A stretch of 64,000 nucleotides of DNA from Immundisolibacter sp. (GCF_014359565.1 NZ_JACIZD010000005.1:1-64000); one strand, 5' to 3'. Positions 17,666-28,030 are shown, numbered from the stretch's first letter. Notes: generated by a model from the letters alone, not told the origin. Numbers and translations: made by a program.

Positions 17666-18400
17666 TCAGGCTCCGTCGAGGCTGGCGGTGATGGCCTGCA
17701 AGGCTGCCAACGGATCCGCTGCGCCGGTTATCGGCCGTCCGATGACCAGATAGTCCGCGCCGGCCGCCAGCGCTGCGGCCGGCGCCAGGGTGCGCCGCTG
17801 GTCGTCGGGGGCGTCGGCGGGGCCGCGGATGCCGGGCGTGACGAGCCTGAAATCAGGCCCAAGCCCCGCCCGCAGCGGGGCAATCTCCAGCGGCGAGCAG
17901 ACCACGCCGTCCAGGCCGGCATCGGCACAGCAGCGCGCCAGGCGCAGCACCTGCTCAGCCGGACTCGCCGCCACGCCGACGACGGTCAGCTCGGCCTGAT
18001 CAAGACTGGTCAGTACCGTGACGCCCACCAGCAACGGGCGATGGCTGGCCGCGCCGACCGCCTCGGCCGCCGCTGCCAGCATGCGCGGGCCACCGCCGGC
18101 ATGGACGTTGATCATCCACACGCCGAGCGCCGCCGCGCTGCGGCAGGCGCCGGCCACGGTGTTGGGAATGTCGTGGAACTTCAGATCCAGGAACACCTGA
18201 AAGCCGCGCTTTTGCAAAGCCTCCACCGCGGCCGGTCCGGCCGCGGTGAACAGCTCCATGCCGACCTTGAGCCGGCACAGCGTGGGGTCCAGTCGGTCCG
18301 CCAGCGCCACCGCCTGGCCAAGATCGGGCCGGTCGACGGCAACCACGATGCGGGGTGTAGACGCGGGGCGGATCATCGAGGCAAGGTCGTCTCGAGACAT
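17666..18400 (-). CDS. pyrF: orotidine 5'-phosphate decarboxylase
   Basis: A 244-residue TIM-barrel enzyme that makes UMP in pyrimidine synthesis. Family signatures are [37 protein letters not shown] (catalytic Lys-Asp set), VTPGIRG and [14 protein letters not shown]. The start is the ATG at 18400, just after the lapA stop, or MIRPAS 8 codons later. Confidence 0.94.
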   Translation of the reverse strand: MSRDDLASMIRPASTPRIVVAVDRPDLGQAVALADRLDPTLCRLKVGMELFTAAGPAAVEALQKRGFQVFLDLKFHDIPNTVAGACRSAAALGVWMINVHAGGGPRMLAAAAEAVGAASHRPLLVGVTVLTSLDQAELTVVGVAASPAEQVLRLARCCADAGLDGVVCSPLEIAPLRAGLGPDFRLVTPGIRGPADAPDDQRRTLAPAAALAAGADYLVIGRPITGAADPLAALQAITASLDGA

Positions 18401-18404
18401 CGGA

Positions 18405-18698
18405 TCACGGCTGCGGCGGCCGCGTGGCGGAGGGTGCCAGCGCCACCAGTTCCGCCTCCAGGCGCCGCAGCTGCGCACGCAGCCGGCGCAATTCGCGGCC
18501 ATGCTGCCAGCGCCGCGGCAGCGCCGCCAGCCAGCCAATCGCCATGCCCACGCCGACCACGCCAAGCAGCAGATAGGCGAGGCGCAGTTCGCCGCTGCCG
18601 ACGAGGTAATTGACGCTCACCGGCTGGGTGTTGACGCTGGCGAAAAGTCCGGCCAATACCGACACCATGAGCAGCGCCAGCAGTCGCAATGTGCGCAT
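18405..18698 (-). CDS. lapA: LapA-domain inner-membrane protein
   Basis: A 97-residue protein with two membrane segments ([20 protein letters not shown] and [19 protein letters not shown]), then a basic, Leu-rich coiled coil. This is the LapA/DUF1049 layout linked to lipopolysaccharide regulation. The ATG at 18698 has GGAGG upstream. In many gammaproteobacteria the order is rpsA-ihfB-lapA-lapB-pyrF; here both ihfB and lapB are absent and lapA runs straight into pyrF. Confidence 0.85.
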   Translation of the reverse strand: MRTLRLLALLMVSVLAGLFASVNTQPVSVNYLVGSGELRLAYLLLGVVGVGMAIGWLAALPRRWQHGRELRRLRAQLRRLEAELVALAPSATRPPQP

Positions 18699-18710
18699 CA
18701 GGCCACCTCC

Positions 18711-18746
18711 GAAAACAAAAAACGGCATGGCCGCAGCCACGCCGTT
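18711..18746 (-). terminator. Rho-independent terminator after rpsA
   Basis: Read on the minus strand, AACGGCGTGGC and GCCATGCCGTT form an 11-bp stem with one wobble pair and a 4-base loop (18721-18746), followed by TTTTGTTTTC. It lies between rpsA and lapA, where it would end or attenuate the long upstream transcript. Confidence 0.8.
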
Positions 18747-18852
18747 CGTGTGAATCCGCGCCGGCACCGCCGGGTCTGCGCATGGCCCATGCCGGCCCAA
18801 GAATTCGATCGCACCGGCGGCAGCGGGCCGCCACCGATGCGACCGTGCCTGC

Positions 18853-20529
18853 TCAGTTGCCCCGATCGCCCAGGTGCTCCTTGAGCAGATCGCCCAGGCT
18901 GGTCGTGCCGGTGACGTTGGTGGAACGGTAATCCTCCACCGCCGCGGCTTCTTCCTTGAGCTCCTGCGCCCGGACGGACAGCTGGATGCTGCGCGTCTTG
19001 CTGTCGATGGCGATGATCATGGCCTCGACCTCATCGCCGACCTTGAGCACCTCGGTGGCATCCTTGGTCTTGTCCTGCGACGCATCGGAGCCCTTCATGG
19101 TGCCCTCGACGCCGGGCGCCAGCTCCAGCAGGACCAACTTCGGCTCGACCTGGGTCACCTTGGCGGTGACACGCGTGCCGCGCGGGTGCTGTTCCACGTA
19201 GTCGGTCCAGGCATCGCCCTCGACCTGCTTCATGCCCAGCGAAATACGCTCGCGCTCGGGGTCCACCAGCATGACCACGGCGTTGACCAGATCGCCCTTC
19301 TTGAGGTCGCGGATGGCTTCCTCGCCGGGCTTGTCCCAGGAGATGTCGGTCAGATGGACCAGGCCGTCGATGCCGCCGTCCAGTTCCACGAACACGCCAA
19401 AATCGGTGATCGACTTGATGCGCCCGCTGACCTTGTCACCCTTGCGGTGCAGGGCGGCGAATTCTTCCCAGGGGTTCATGCGGCACTGCTTCATGCCCAG
19501 CGAAATGCGCCGGCGCTCGCCGTCGACGTCCAGGATCATCACCTCGACCTGATCGCCCGGCTGCACCACCTTGGCCGGCTGCACGTTGCGGTTGGTCCAG
19601 TCCATCTCGGACATGTGCACCAGGCCCTCGACGCCGTCCTCGATCTCCACGAAGCAGCCGTAATCGGTGACGTTGGTGACCGTGCCGACCAGACGCGTGC
19701 CGACCGGATAACGGCGCGCGATATTGACCCACGGGTCTTCCTGCAGCTGCTTCAGACCCAGCGACACGCGCACGCGCTCGCGGTCGAATTTCAGGATCTT
19801 GACTTCCAGCTCGTCGCCTACCTTGACCACTTCGCTCGGGTGACGCACGCGCTTCCAGGCCATGTCGGTCACGTGCAGCAGGCCGTCGATGCCGCCCAGA
19901 TCCACGAACGCACCGTAGTCGGTGAGGTTCTTGACGATGCCGTGCTTGATCTGGCCCTCTTCCAGGCTCTCGATCAGCGCACGGCGCTCCTCGACGTAGC
20001 TGTCTTCCAGCACCGCGCGGCGCGACACCACGACGTTGTTGCGCTTGCGGTCGAGCTTGATGCACTTGAACTCGATTTCGCGCCCTTCCAGGTGCGTCAC
20101 ATCGCGCACCGGGCGGATGTCGACCAGGGAGCCGGGCAGGAAGGCCCGCACGTCGCCGATCATGACCGTGAAGCCGCCCTTGACCTTGTCGGTGATGATG
20201 CCGGTGATCGGCTCGGACTTCTCGAACGCTTCCTCGAGCACGATCCACTGCTTGTTGAGGCGCGCTTCCTCACGCGACAGCACGGTCTCGCCGTAGCCGT
20301 CCTCGATGGCCTTCAGGGCCACCTCGACCACGTCGCCGATGGCGACCTCCAGCTCACCGCGCTCGTTGCGGAATTCCTGGACCGGGATCAGCGCCTCGGA
20401 CTTCAGGCCGGCGTTGACGGTGACGAAGTTGTTGTCCATGTCGACAACAGTGGCGCGGACGATGGAGCCCGGCTGCAATTTCCTGTTCGACAGGCTTTCT
20501 TCCAGCAGGGCGGCGAACGATTCGGTCAT
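18853..20529 (-). CDS. rpsA: 30S ribosomal protein S1
   Basis: A 558-residue protein made of six S1 RNA-binding repeats, with clear repeats such as [40 protein letters not shown] and [20 protein letters not shown]. Typical length and N-terminus ([13 protein letters not shown]) for Proteobacteria. It follows cmk, the usual neighbour, and is closed by a strong terminator. Confidence 0.97.
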   Translation of the reverse strand: MTESFAALLEESLSNRKLQPGSIVRATVVDMDNNFVTVNAGLKSEALIPVQEFRNERGELEVAIGDVVEVALKAIEDGYGETVLSREEARLNKQWIVLEEAFEKSEPITGIITDKVKGGFTVMIGDVRAFLPGSLVDIRPVRDVTHLEGREIEFKCIKLDRKRNNVVVSRRAVLEDSYVEERRALIESLEEGQIKHGIVKNLTDYGAFVDLGGIDGLLHVTDMAWKRVRHPSEVVKVGDELEVKILKFDRERVRVSLGLKQLQEDPWVNIARRYPVGTRLVGTVTNVTDYGCFVEIEDGVEGLVHMSEMDWTNRNVQPAKVVQPGDQVEVMILDVDGERRRISLGMKQCRMNPWEEFAALHRKGDKVSGRIKSITDFGVFVELDGGIDGLVHLTDISWDKPGEEAIRDLKKGDLVNAVVMLVDPERERISLGMKQVEGDAWTDYVEQHPRGTRVTAKVTQVEPKLVLLELAPGVEGTMKGSDASQDKTKDATEVLKVGDEVEAMIIAIDSKTRSIQLSVRAQELKEEAAAVEDYRSTNVTGTTSLGDLLKEHLGDRGN

Positions 20530-20636
20530 GGGTAGTGGCTAACGGTGAGCGGCTTCCGCGATCCGCATTGATTGAAAAACTGCGCTGCCCGCGGGGCTTT
20601 CGCCGCGAAACGGAAACGCCGGCCGCGCCCGAACCC

Positions 20637-21335
20637 TTACGGGACCGGGTCGGTGCCGACCGTCAGACCGCGCTCCTGGCAGTGCCCGGCAATCCGGGCA
20701 CACACTTCATCCGCCGTCAGGTCGCTGCTGTCGATGAGGACCGCATCGTCCGCCGGGCGCAGCGGGGCAGTGGTACGCGAAGCATCCCGCGCGTCACGCC
20801 GCCGCAAATCATCCAAAATGGCGGCAAGACTAGCATCGACGCCGGCCGCGCTCAACTGCAGCCAGCGCCGCCGGGCACGCTGCTCGGCGCTGGCGGTCAG
20901 AAAAATCTTCAGCGGCGCCTGCGGAAACACCACCGTGCCCATGTCGCGGCCTTCTGCCACCAGACCCGGCGGACGGGCAAAGGCGCGCTGCAAGGGCAGC
21001 AATGCGGTGCGCAGCCCGGCGTGCACCGCCAGGCGCGACGCCGCCCGGGCGCAGGCCTCTTCCCGAATGGCGGCGGTCACGTCGACATCATCCAGCAGCA
21101 CCTGCAGCGTGTCGGCGTGCAAGCGAAATTCGATTCGCAGGCCAGGCACGCGCCGCGCCAGCGCGTCGCCATCGTCGAGGTCGATTCCGTCCCGCGCGGC
21201 GGCCACGGCCACCAGCCGATACAGGGCACCGCTGTCCAGGTAATGCCACCCCAGCCGGCGCGCCAGCAGCAGGCTGACCGTGCCCTTGCCGGCGCCGCCC
21301 GGTCCATCGATGGTGACGACTGGCGCCTCGCTCAT
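20637..21335 (-). CDS. cmk: cytidylate kinase
   Basis: A 232-residue enzyme phosphorylating CMP and dCMP. The P-loop is IDGPGGAGKGTVS, LDSGALYRL is the nucleotide monophosphate-binding region, VAEGRDMGTVVFP and KIFLTASAEQRARRR are typical. It overlaps the aroA stop by 4 bases. Confidence 0.95.
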   Translation of the reverse strand: MSEAPVVTIDGPGGAGKGTVSLLLARRLGWHYLDSGALYRLVAVAAARDGIDLDDGDALARRVPGLRIEFRLHADTLQVLLDDVDVTAAIREEACARAASRLAVHAGLRTALLPLQRAFARPPGLVAEGRDMGTVVFPQAPLKIFLTASAEQRARRRWLQLSAAGVDASLAAILDDLRRRDARDASRTTAPLRPADDAVLIDSSDLTADEVCARIAGHCQERGLTVGTDPVP

Positions 21336-22633
21336 GCGGCCTCGATGGCCAGGCCGAGGCCGCGCATGATTTCGGCGTAGCCGGGAAACGAGGTGCCGAC
21401 GTTCACGCAGTCACGAATCCGCACCGGCGCATCGGCGCGCAGCGCGGCCAGGCTGAAGGCCATCGCGATGCGGTGATCGCCATGGCTTTCCACCACCCCA
21501 CCGCGAAACCGCCCGCCCTGGATGCGCAGGCCGTCCGGCAGCGTTTCGACCGCAATGCCAAGCGCCGTGAGTCCGTTCGCGATGGCGGCGATGCGGTCGC
21601 TTTCCTTGACCCGCAGTTCCTGCGCGCCCGTGATCAGCGTTTCGCCCTGTGCGCAGGCGGCGGCCACGGCAATGGCGGGGAATTCGTCGATGGCCAGCGG
21701 CACCAGCTCCGGTGACACGGCAATGCCGCGCAGACGGCTGGGCCGCACGCGGATGTCGGCCACCGGCTCGCTGCCGGCCTCGCGCAAATTCAGCAACTCG
21801 ATGTCACCGCCCATGGCACGCAGGATGTCCAGAATGCCGGTGCGGGTCGGGTTGATGCCGACGTTTTCGATCAGCAGCTCGCCCTGCCCGGCGATCAGCG
21901 CCGCCACCAGCGGAAACGCGGCCGAGGAGATGTCGCCCGGTATGGCGAACGAGGTGGCCCGCAGCGGCGTGTCGCCGCCATCGATGCACACCCGCGCGCC
22001 GTCCCGCTGCAGCGGCCGGCCGAAGGCGGCCAGCATGCGCTCGGTGTGGTCCCTGGTCGGCGCCGGCTCGGTCACGCAGGTGCGTCCCTGGGCATACAGG
22101 CCGGCCAGCAGCAGGCAGGATTTGACCTGTGCGCTGGCCATCGGCAGTACATAGTCGATGCCCCGCAATTGGGCGGTCGGCCGCAACACCAGCGGCGGCG
22201 TGTCGCCCTCGGCGGCGCCTATATCGGCACCCATCTGACGCAGCGGCGCGATGACGCGGCGCATCGGCCGGCGCGACAGGGATTCGTCACCGATCAGCGT
22301 CACGCCGAAACGCTGCCCGGCCAGGAGACCGGCCAGCAGGCGCATGCCGGTGCCGGCGTTGCCCATGTCGAGCGGTCCTGATGGTGCCCGCAGGCCATGC
22401 AGGCCAACGCCCTGCACCGTGACTTCACCGTCATACGGACCGTCGATGCGTACGCCCATGGCGCGAAACGCCGCCGCCGTGGCCAGCGTGTCCGCACCGG
22501 CCAGAAAGCCCGTAAAGCGGCTCTCGCCCTCGGCCAGCGCTGCCAGCATGACGGCCCGGTGCGAGATCGACTTGTCGCCCGGAACGCGGCAACGACCACT
22601 GATCTGCCCGCCCGACCTAACACGAAAGTCCAT
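21332..22633 (-). CDS. aroA: 3-phosphoshikimate 1-carboxyvinyltransferase (EPSP synthase)
   Basis: A 433-residue shikimate-pathway enzyme. PGDKSISHRAVMLAALAEG lies at the N-terminus, MGNAGTGMRLLAGLLAGQ in the first lobe, and SRRPMRRVIAPLRQMGA and KESDRIAAIANGL further on. It joins shikimate-3-phosphate and PEP on the way to chorismate. It follows tyrA with a 9-base gap. Confidence 0.97.
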   Translation of the reverse strand: MDFRVRSGGQISGRCRVPGDKSISHRAVMLAALAEGESRFTGFLAGADTLATAAAFRAMGVRIDGPYDGEVTVQGVGLHGLRAPSGPLDMGNAGTGMRLLAGLLAGQRFGVTLIGDESLSRRPMRRVIAPLRQMGADIGAAEGDTPPLVLRPTAQLRGIDYVLPMASAQVKSCLLLAGLYAQGRTCVTEPAPTRDHTERMLAAFGRPLQRDGARVCIDGGDTPLRATSFAIPGDISSAAFPLVAALIAGQGELLIENVGINPTRTGILDILRAMGGDIELLNLREAGSEPVADIRVRPSRLRGIAVSPELVPLAIDEFPAIAVAAACAQGETLITGAQELRVKESDRIAAIANGLTALGIAVETLPDGLRIQGGRFRGGVVESHGDHRIAMAFSLAALRADAPVRIRDCVNVGTSFPGYAEIMRGLGLAIEAA

Positions 22634-22642
22634 GCTGGAACC

Positions 22643-23488
22643 TCAGGCCGGCGGCAGACGGTGATAGGCGGCCTGGGACGCCGCGAACAGCTTTTCGAGC
22701 CGCGCCGCGTCGCCGGCATCCACCGCCGCCGCCAGCTCGCCCAGGCGCTCCATGTAGCGGCGCAGGGTCAGACTCAGCTGCGCCTGATTGGCCAGGGACA
22801 CGTCCCGCCACATCACAGGATCGCTGCCGGCCAGGCGCGTCATGCTGCGAAAGCCGCTGCCGACCAGCGGGGCGAGCGCGCCGGGCGTTTCGGCAAACTG
22901 CCCCATCAGCGTGTAGGCCAGCATCTGCGGCAGATGGCTGGTCAGCGCCAGCGCGGCGTCGTGCTGCTCGGGCGTCATGCTCAGCACCCGGGCGCCGACT
23001 TCCTGCCACAGGGCGGTCACGCGCGCGGTGGCGGCTGGATCGGTGTCCGCGGTTGGCGTCAGCACCACCGTGCGCCCGGCAAACATCCCCTCCAGGCTGG
23101 CGGCAAAGCCACTGTGCTCGGTGCCGGCAATCGGATGAGCGGGCACGAAATGGGCCGGCAATTGGCCGCACAGGGCCTTCAGATCACGCACCACCGAGCA
23201 TTTGGTGCTGCCGACGTCCGTGACCACGGCGTCGGCCGCCAGGTGCGGGTGGATAAGGGCATAGACCTCGCGTGTACCTCCGACCGGCACGCCGAGCACG
23301 ACGATGTCGGCGCTCGCCACGGCAGCCTGCCAATCAGCTTCCACGGCATCGACGATGCCAAGCCCGACGGCCGGCGCGAGGCGCGCGGCATCCCGGCCAC
23401 AGGCCGTCACCCGATGCCCGCAACGGCGCAGATCCCGCGCCAGCGAGCCGCCGATCAGGCCAAGTCCGATGACGACGACGTGCGCCAT
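22643..23488 (-). CDS. tyrA: prephenate/arogenate dehydrogenase
   Basis: A 281-residue NAD-dependent enzyme of tyrosine synthesis without a chorismate mutase domain. The Rossmann start is VVIGLGLIGGSLARDL, followed by DVGSTKCSVV and the active-site PAHPIAGTEHSGF. It overlaps the hisC stop by one base. It could use prephenate or arogenate; the sequence does not settle this. Confidence 0.93.
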   Translation of the reverse strand: MAHVVVIGLGLIGGSLARDLRRCGHRVTACGRDAARLAPAVGLGIVDAVEADWQAAVASADIVVLGVPVGGTREVYALIHPHLAADAVVTDVGSTKCSVVRDLKALCGQLPAHFVPAHPIAGTEHSGFAASLEGMFAGRTVVLTPTADTDPAATARVTALWQEVGARVLSMTPEQHDAALALTSHLPQMLAYTLMGQFAETPGALAPLVGSGFRSMTRLAGSDPVMWRDVSLANQAQLSLTLRRYMERLGELAAAVDAGDAARLEKLFAASQAAYHRLPPA

Positions 23489-24591
23489 CAGCCGGCCAGC
23501 GCCTGCGGCAGGGCGGCGAGCAGGCGCTGCATCTGCGCCGGCGTGCCGATGGTGATGCGCAGATGATTCGGCATGCCGTAGGGCGCCAAGGGACGCACGA
23601 TGACGCCGCGCCGCAGCAGGGCCTCGTACACCGGACCGGCCGGGCGGCCGACATCGACGGCGATGAAGTTGCCGACCGACGGAATGTAGGCCAGCCCCAG
23701 CCGCTGGCAGGCTGCGGCCAGCAGGGCCAGGCCCTGCGCGTTCAGCTCCCGGGCGCGGCGCACGTGCTCCTCATCGGCCAGTGCCGCCTCGCCGGCCGCC
23801 AGGGCCAGGTTGTTGACGGTGAACGGCTCGCGCAGGCGATTGAGCAGGTCTGCCATCGGGGCGCTGGCCACGCCATAGCCCAGGCGCAGCCCGGCCAGGC
23901 CGTAAATCTTCGAGAAGGTGCGCGACACCAGCAGGTTCGGGAACTGTGCCAGCCAGGCCAGACCATTCGGGTAATCCGGCTCGCTGACGTACTCGCAATA
24001 GGCCTCGTCCAGCACCACCACGACGTGCGGCGGCAAGGATTCCAGAAACGCCCGCAGCTCGGCGGCCCGGTGCCAGGTGCCGGTAGGGTTGTTCGGGTTG
24101 GCCAGGAAAATCACCCGCGTGCGCGGCGTGACCGCCGCGCGCATGGCCGGCAGATCGGCGCCCCAGTCGCGCGCCGGCACCGTGACCACGCGGCCGCCGG
24201 CACTGACCGACACGGTGGTGAAGATGGCGAACGCGTACTGCGCCAGCACCACCTCGTCGCCTGGATTCAGGAAAGCCCGCGCCACCAGCTGCAGGATTTC
24301 ATTGGAACCGTTGCCCAGCACCAACTGGCCGGGCTCGACCGCCAGCGCCGCCGCCAGGGCCTGCTTCAGGGCAAAGCCGTGGCTGTCCGGGTACAGCGCG
24401 ACCTCGTCCAGAGCCTGGCGCGCCGCGGCCAGACCCAGCGGGCTCGGGCCGAGCGGGTTCTCGTTCGAGGCCAGCTTGATGGCGTCGCGGATACCGTACT
24501 CGCGCTCCAGCTCGCTCAACGGCTTGCCCGGCTGGTAGGGCTGGAAGGCGCGCACGCCGGGCGTGGCCAGATCACGGATGGAAAGGCTCAT
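23488..24591 (-). CDS. hisC: histidinol-phosphate/aromatic aminotransferase
   Basis: A 367-residue PLP-dependent class I/II aminotransferase. KLASNENPLGPSPL, the NPNNPTGTW strand, DEAYCEY and the PLP Lys in SRTFSKIYGLAGLRLGY are present. Placement between pheA and tyrA suggests it serves phenylalanine and tyrosine synthesis as well as, or instead of, histidine synthesis. The ATG at 24591 overlaps the pheA stop by 4 bases; the frame stays open upstream but not as HisC sequence. Confidence 0.92.
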   Translation of the reverse strand: MSLSIRDLATPGVRAFQPYQPGKPLSELEREYGIRDAIKLASNENPLGPSPLGLAAARQALDEVALYPDSHGFALKQALAAALAVEPGQLVLGNGSNEILQLVARAFLNPGDEVVLAQYAFAIFTTVSVSAGGRVVTVPARDWGADLPAMRAAVTPRTRVIFLANPNNPTGTWHRAAELRAFLESLPPHVVVVLDEAYCEYVSEPDYPNGLAWLAQFPNLLVSRTFSKIYGLAGLRLGYGVASAPMADLLNRLREPFTVNNLALAAGEAALADEEHVRRARELNAQGLALLAAACQRLGLAYIPSVGNFIAVDVGRPAGPVYEALLRRGVIVRPLAPYGMPNHLRITIGTPAQMQRLLAALPQALAG

Positions 24592-25679
24592 GGCGTATCT
24601 CCGGTCGCCCGCGGGTAGGCGCCCAACACCTTGCACAGGGCGGTCACCTCGCGCAGTTCGGTCAATGCCTGCTGCACCGGCGCGTCCTGCACATGGCCCT
24701 CGATGTCGATGAAGAACACGTACTGCCAGCGGCCGGTGCGGGCCGGACGCGATTCGATGCGGGTCATGGAGATGCCGTGCCGGCGCAGCGGTTCGAGCAG
24801 GCTGGCGAGCGCGCCCGGCCGGTTGCCGGTGGACAGCAGCAGCGAGGTCTTGTCGCGTCCCGATGGCTGCGTGTCGTGCCGGCCGATGACCAGAAAACGC
24901 GTGGTGTTGCCCGGCTCGTCCTCGATATTGGCGGCCAGGCGCGTGAGCTCGTACAGGCGCCCGGCCGACTCGCCGGCAATGGCGGCGGCGCCGGCTTCGC
25001 TGGCCGCGCGCCGGGCCGCTTCGGCGTTGCTGCTGACCGCCGCGCAGGCCACGCCCGGCAGGTGCCCGGCCAGCCAGCGCCGGCACTGCGCCAGCGACTG
25101 GGCGTGCGAATAGATTTGTTTCACGCCGGCCAGGTCGGGCGCCTTGCTCAGCAGCTGCTGATGCACGGCCAGCTCCACCTCGCCGCAGATGGTCAGCGGC
25201 GTGCTCAGGAACATGTCCAGCGTGTGCGTGACCGCGCCCTCGGTGGAGTTCTCGATCGGCACCACGCCATAGTCGGCAGCGCCGGCGTCGACCTCGCGAA
25301 ACACCTGTTCGATGGTGGTCTGCGGCAGGCTGCTGATGGCCTGCCCGAAGTGCTTGTGCGTGGCGTCCTGCGAGAAGGTCCCCGGCGGACCCAGATACGC
25401 CACCGTGAGCGGCCGCTCCAGGGCCAGGCAGGCCGACATGATTTCCCGAAAGATGTGCGCGACTGCCTCGTCCGGCAACGGCCCGGGATTGGCAGCGGCC
25501 ACCTGGCGCAGCACCTGCGCCTCGCGCTCCGGACGGTAGAAGACCGTCTCGCCGGCAGCCTGCTTGACCTCGGCCACCTGCTGCGCGCAGGCCGCCCGCT
25601 CGGACAGCAGGCGCAGCAGCTCACCGTCGATCGTGTCGATACGGTGCCGAATCTGGGCCAGCTTGCCGTCCTGCGTCAT
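24588..25679 (-). CDS. pheA: bifunctional chorismate mutase/prephenate dehydratase
   Basis: A 363-residue P-protein of phenylalanine synthesis with three domains. The chorismate mutase domain (about 1-85) has RHRIDTIDGELLRLLSERA. The prephenate dehydratase domain (about 93-270) has YLGPPGTFSQDA and VVPIENSTEGAV. The ACT domain (about 280-355) has the phenylalanine-sensing region NRPGALASLLEPL and IESRPARTGRWQYVFF. Feedback inhibition by phenylalanine is expected from the ACT motifs. Confidence 0.96.
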   Translation of the reverse strand: MTQDGKLAQIRHRIDTIDGELLRLLSERAACAQQVAEVKQAAGETVFYRPEREAQVLRQVAAANPGPLPDEAVAHIFREIMSACLALERPLTVAYLGPPGTFSQDATHKHFGQAISSLPQTTIEQVFREVDAGAADYGVVPIENSTEGAVTHTLDMFLSTPLTICGEVELAVHQQLLSKAPDLAGVKQIYSHAQSLAQCRRWLAGHLPGVACAAVSSNAEAARRAASEAGAAAIAGESAGRLYELTRLAANIEDEPGNTTRFLVIGRHDTQPSGRDKTSLLLSTGNRPGALASLLEPLRRHGISMTRIESRPARTGRWQYVFFIDIEGHVQDAPVQQALTELREVTALCKVLGAYPRATGDTP

Positions 25680-25704
25680 GCCTCCTCCGTCCGCCTGGCG
25701 CCGG

Positions 25705-26871
25705 TCAGGGACAGCGCACCGCCAGCACGCCCGCGATGGCGCGGATCTTCGCCAGCAGTTCGGCCGGCAGCGGGCGATCCACGTCCACCAGCGTGTAGGC
25801 GAGCTCGCCCTTGGACTTGTTGATCATGTCGACGATGTTCAGCTTGGCCTCGGCCAGCGCAGTGGTGATCTGGCCGACCATGTTGGGCACGTTGGCGTTG
25901 ACCACCGACAGGCGCACCGCACCCTCGGCGCGCGGCATGACCACCCACGGGAAATTGACCGCGTTGGTGATGTTGCCGTTCTCGATGTAGTCGCGCACCT
26001 GATCGGCCACCATCACGGCGCAGTTCTCCTCCGCCTCGGCAGTGGAGGCGCCCAGGTGCGGCAGGGCAATGACGCGCGGGTGGCCGATCAGCCCCGGCTT
26101 GGGGAAATCGCTCACGTAGTAATGCACCTGCCCGGTCTCCAGCGCGGCGGCCACGGCGTCGGTGTCGACGATGCCGGCGCGGGCGAAGTTCAGCACCGTC
26201 AGGCCGGGACGGGCCAGGCGCAGCGTGTCGGCGTTGGCCAGGCCGCGGGTGTGATCGTTCAGCGGCACATGGAAGGTGATGAAATCGGCCTGCGCGAACA
26301 CCGCCTCGACGCTCGGCGCCCGCTGCACCTGCGACGACAGCTGCCAGGCGCCCTCGACCGTGATGCCCGGGTCGTAGCCGACCACTTTCATGCCCAGCCC
26401 CAGGGCGGCGTTGGCCACCAGCCGGCCGATGGCGCCCAGGCCCACCACGCCCAGCGTGCGGCCCGGCAGCTCGAAGCCGGCGAACTGTTTCTTGCCGGCC
26501 TCGACCGCGTGCTCCACGGTCTGCGCGTCGCCTTCCAGCGCCTGCGTGTAGGCCCAGGCCTGGCAGATGTTGCGCGCCGCCAGCAGCAGGCCGGCAATCA
26601 CCAGCTCCTTGACCGCATTGGCGTTGGCGCCCGGCGTGTTGAACACCGGAATGCCGCGCGCCGACAGCGCTGCCACCGGGATGTTGTTCACGCCGGCGCC
26701 GGCCCGACCCACGGCCAGCAGCGAGGCCGGCAGGTCCATGCTGTGCAGGTCAGCCGAGCGCAGCAGGATGATGTCCGGATCGGCCAGGTCCTTGCCGATC
26801 TGGAAGCGGTCGGCCGGCAGACGCGACAGGCCGACCTTGGAGATGTTGTTCAGCGCGAGTACGCGGTACAT
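25705..26871 (-). CDS. serA: D-3-phosphoglycerate dehydrogenase
   Basis: A 388-residue NAD-dependent enzyme, first step of serine synthesis. GRAGAGVNNIPV, the Rossmann motif VGLGAIGRLVANAALGLGM, the active-site Arg in LNFARAGIVD and the His in IALPHLGASTAEAEEN are all visible. A C-terminal ACT domain starts at about 310 (VNANVPNMVGQITTAL). It sits directly after serC. Confidence 0.95.
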   Translation of the reverse strand: MYRVLALNNISKVGLSRLPADRFQIGKDLADPDIILLRSADLHSMDLPASLLAVGRAGAGVNNIPVAALSARGIPVFNTPGANANAVKELVIAGLLLAARNICQAWAYTQALEGDAQTVEHAVEAGKKQFAGFELPGRTLGVVGLGAIGRLVANAALGLGMKVVGYDPGITVEGAWQLSSQVQRAPSVEAVFAQADFITFHVPLNDHTRGLANADTLRLARPGLTVLNFARAGIVDTDAVAAALETGQVHYYVSDFPKPGLIGHPRVIALPHLGASTAEAEENCAVMVADQVRDYIENGNITNAVNFPWVVMPRAEGAVRLSVVNANVPNMVGQITTALAEAKLNIVDMINKSKGELAYTLVDVDRPLPAELLAKIRAIAGVLAVRCP

Positions 26872-26900
26872 GGCGGTATTCCTGCGAAGTGATGTGGCCG

Positions 26901-27983
26901 TCAGCCGTGGCGGCGCTCGAAGTCGATCATGAAATCGACCAGCGCCTGCACGCCGGCCAGCGGCATGGCGTTGTAGATGCTCGCACGCATGCCGCCGACG
27001 CTGCGGTGGCCTTTCAGCTGCACCAGGCCGGCTTTCTTCGCCTCGGCCAGGAACGGCGCATCGAGCTCGGCATTGGCCAGCGTGAACGGCACGTTCATGC
27101 GCGAGCGGCTGGCCGGCTCGGTGGGGCAGTTGTAGAAGCCGCTGCGATCGAGCAGGTCGTAGAGCAGGCTGGCCTTCTCTACGTTGGCCCGCTCCACCGC
27201 CGCCAGCCCGCCCTGTGCCAGCAGGTGCTTGAACACCAGGCCGGACACGTAGATGGCAAACGTCGGCGGCGTGTTGTAGGCGGAGTCGTTTTCGGCATGG
27301 ATGGCGTAGTCGAGCATGGTCGGCGCACCCTCGCGGCAGCGGCCGATCAGGTCATCGCGCACGATCACCAGCGTCAGACCGGCCGGGCCGACGTTCTTCT
27401 GCGCCCCGGCATAGATCAGCCCGTAGCGACTGACGTCCACCGGCCGCGACAGGATGTGGCTGGAGGCATCCGACACCAGCGGCACTGAACCTGTGTCCGG
27501 CGTGTAGTGGTACTCGGTGCCAAAGATGGTGTTGTTGCCGGTGATGTGCACGTAGGCGGCGGCCGGGTCGAGCTTGAGCTCGCTTTGGCCCGGGATGCGG
27601 TTGAAGTTGGTCTCGGCACTGCTCGCCGCGATGTTGACCGTGCCGTAGCGCTTGGCCTCGGCGGCGGCTTTCTTGGCCCAGGAGCCGGTCAGCACGTAGT
27701 CGGCCTTGCCGCCCGCCGGCAGCAGGTTCAGCGGCAGCATCGAGAACTGCAAGCTAGCGCCGCCCTGCAGGAACAGCACCTTGTAGTTGGCCGGGATGCC
27801 CATGAGCGCGCGCAGGTCGGCCTCGGCCTCGGCCTGGATGGCCATGAATTCCTTGCCGCGGTGGCTCATTTCCATCACCGACATGCCGCAGCCGTGCCAG
27901 TCGAGCAGCTCATCCCGCACCTGCGCCAGCACCGGCTCGGGCAATACCGCCGGGCCGGCGCTGAAGTTGTATACGCGTGCCAT
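26901..27983 (-). CDS. serC: phosphoserine aminotransferase
   Basis: A 360-residue PLP enzyme of serine (and pyridoxal) synthesis. The start YNFSAGPAVLPEPVL is typical. MSVMEMSHRGKEF, FLQGGASLQFSMLPLNLL, SDASSHILSRPVDVSRYGLI and the PLP Lys in YAGAQKNVGPAGLT are present. The ATG at 27983 fits the family; upstream codons in the same frame overlap the gyrA end and are not conserved. It begins 47 bases after gyrA. Confidence 0.96.
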   Translation of the reverse strand: MARVYNFSAGPAVLPEPVLAQVRDELLDWHGCGMSVMEMSHRGKEFMAIQAEAEADLRALMGIPANYKVLFLQGGASLQFSMLPLNLLPAGGKADYVLTGSWAKKAAAEAKRYGTVNIAASSAETNFNRIPGQSELKLDPAAAYVHITGNNTIFGTEYHYTPDTGSVPLVSDASSHILSRPVDVSRYGLIYAGAQKNVGPAGLTLVIVRDDLIGRCREGAPTMLDYAIHAENDSAYNTPPTFAIYVSGLVFKHLLAQGGLAAVERANVEKASLLYDLLDRSGFYNCPTEPASRSRMNVPFTLANAELDAPFLAEAKKAGLVQLKGHRSVGGMRASIYNAMPLAGVQALVDFMIDFERRHG

Positions 27984-28030
27984 CGTTGTCTCCGTGTCTG
28001 GGCCGCCGCGCGGGGCGGCGGCCGTCTGCG

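Noticed and set aside
20555-20636. Terminator between cmk and rpsA
   Set aside because: Short GC-rich inverted bases and a run of T on the minus strand are present, but the stem is only about 5 bp and the T-run is separated from it.
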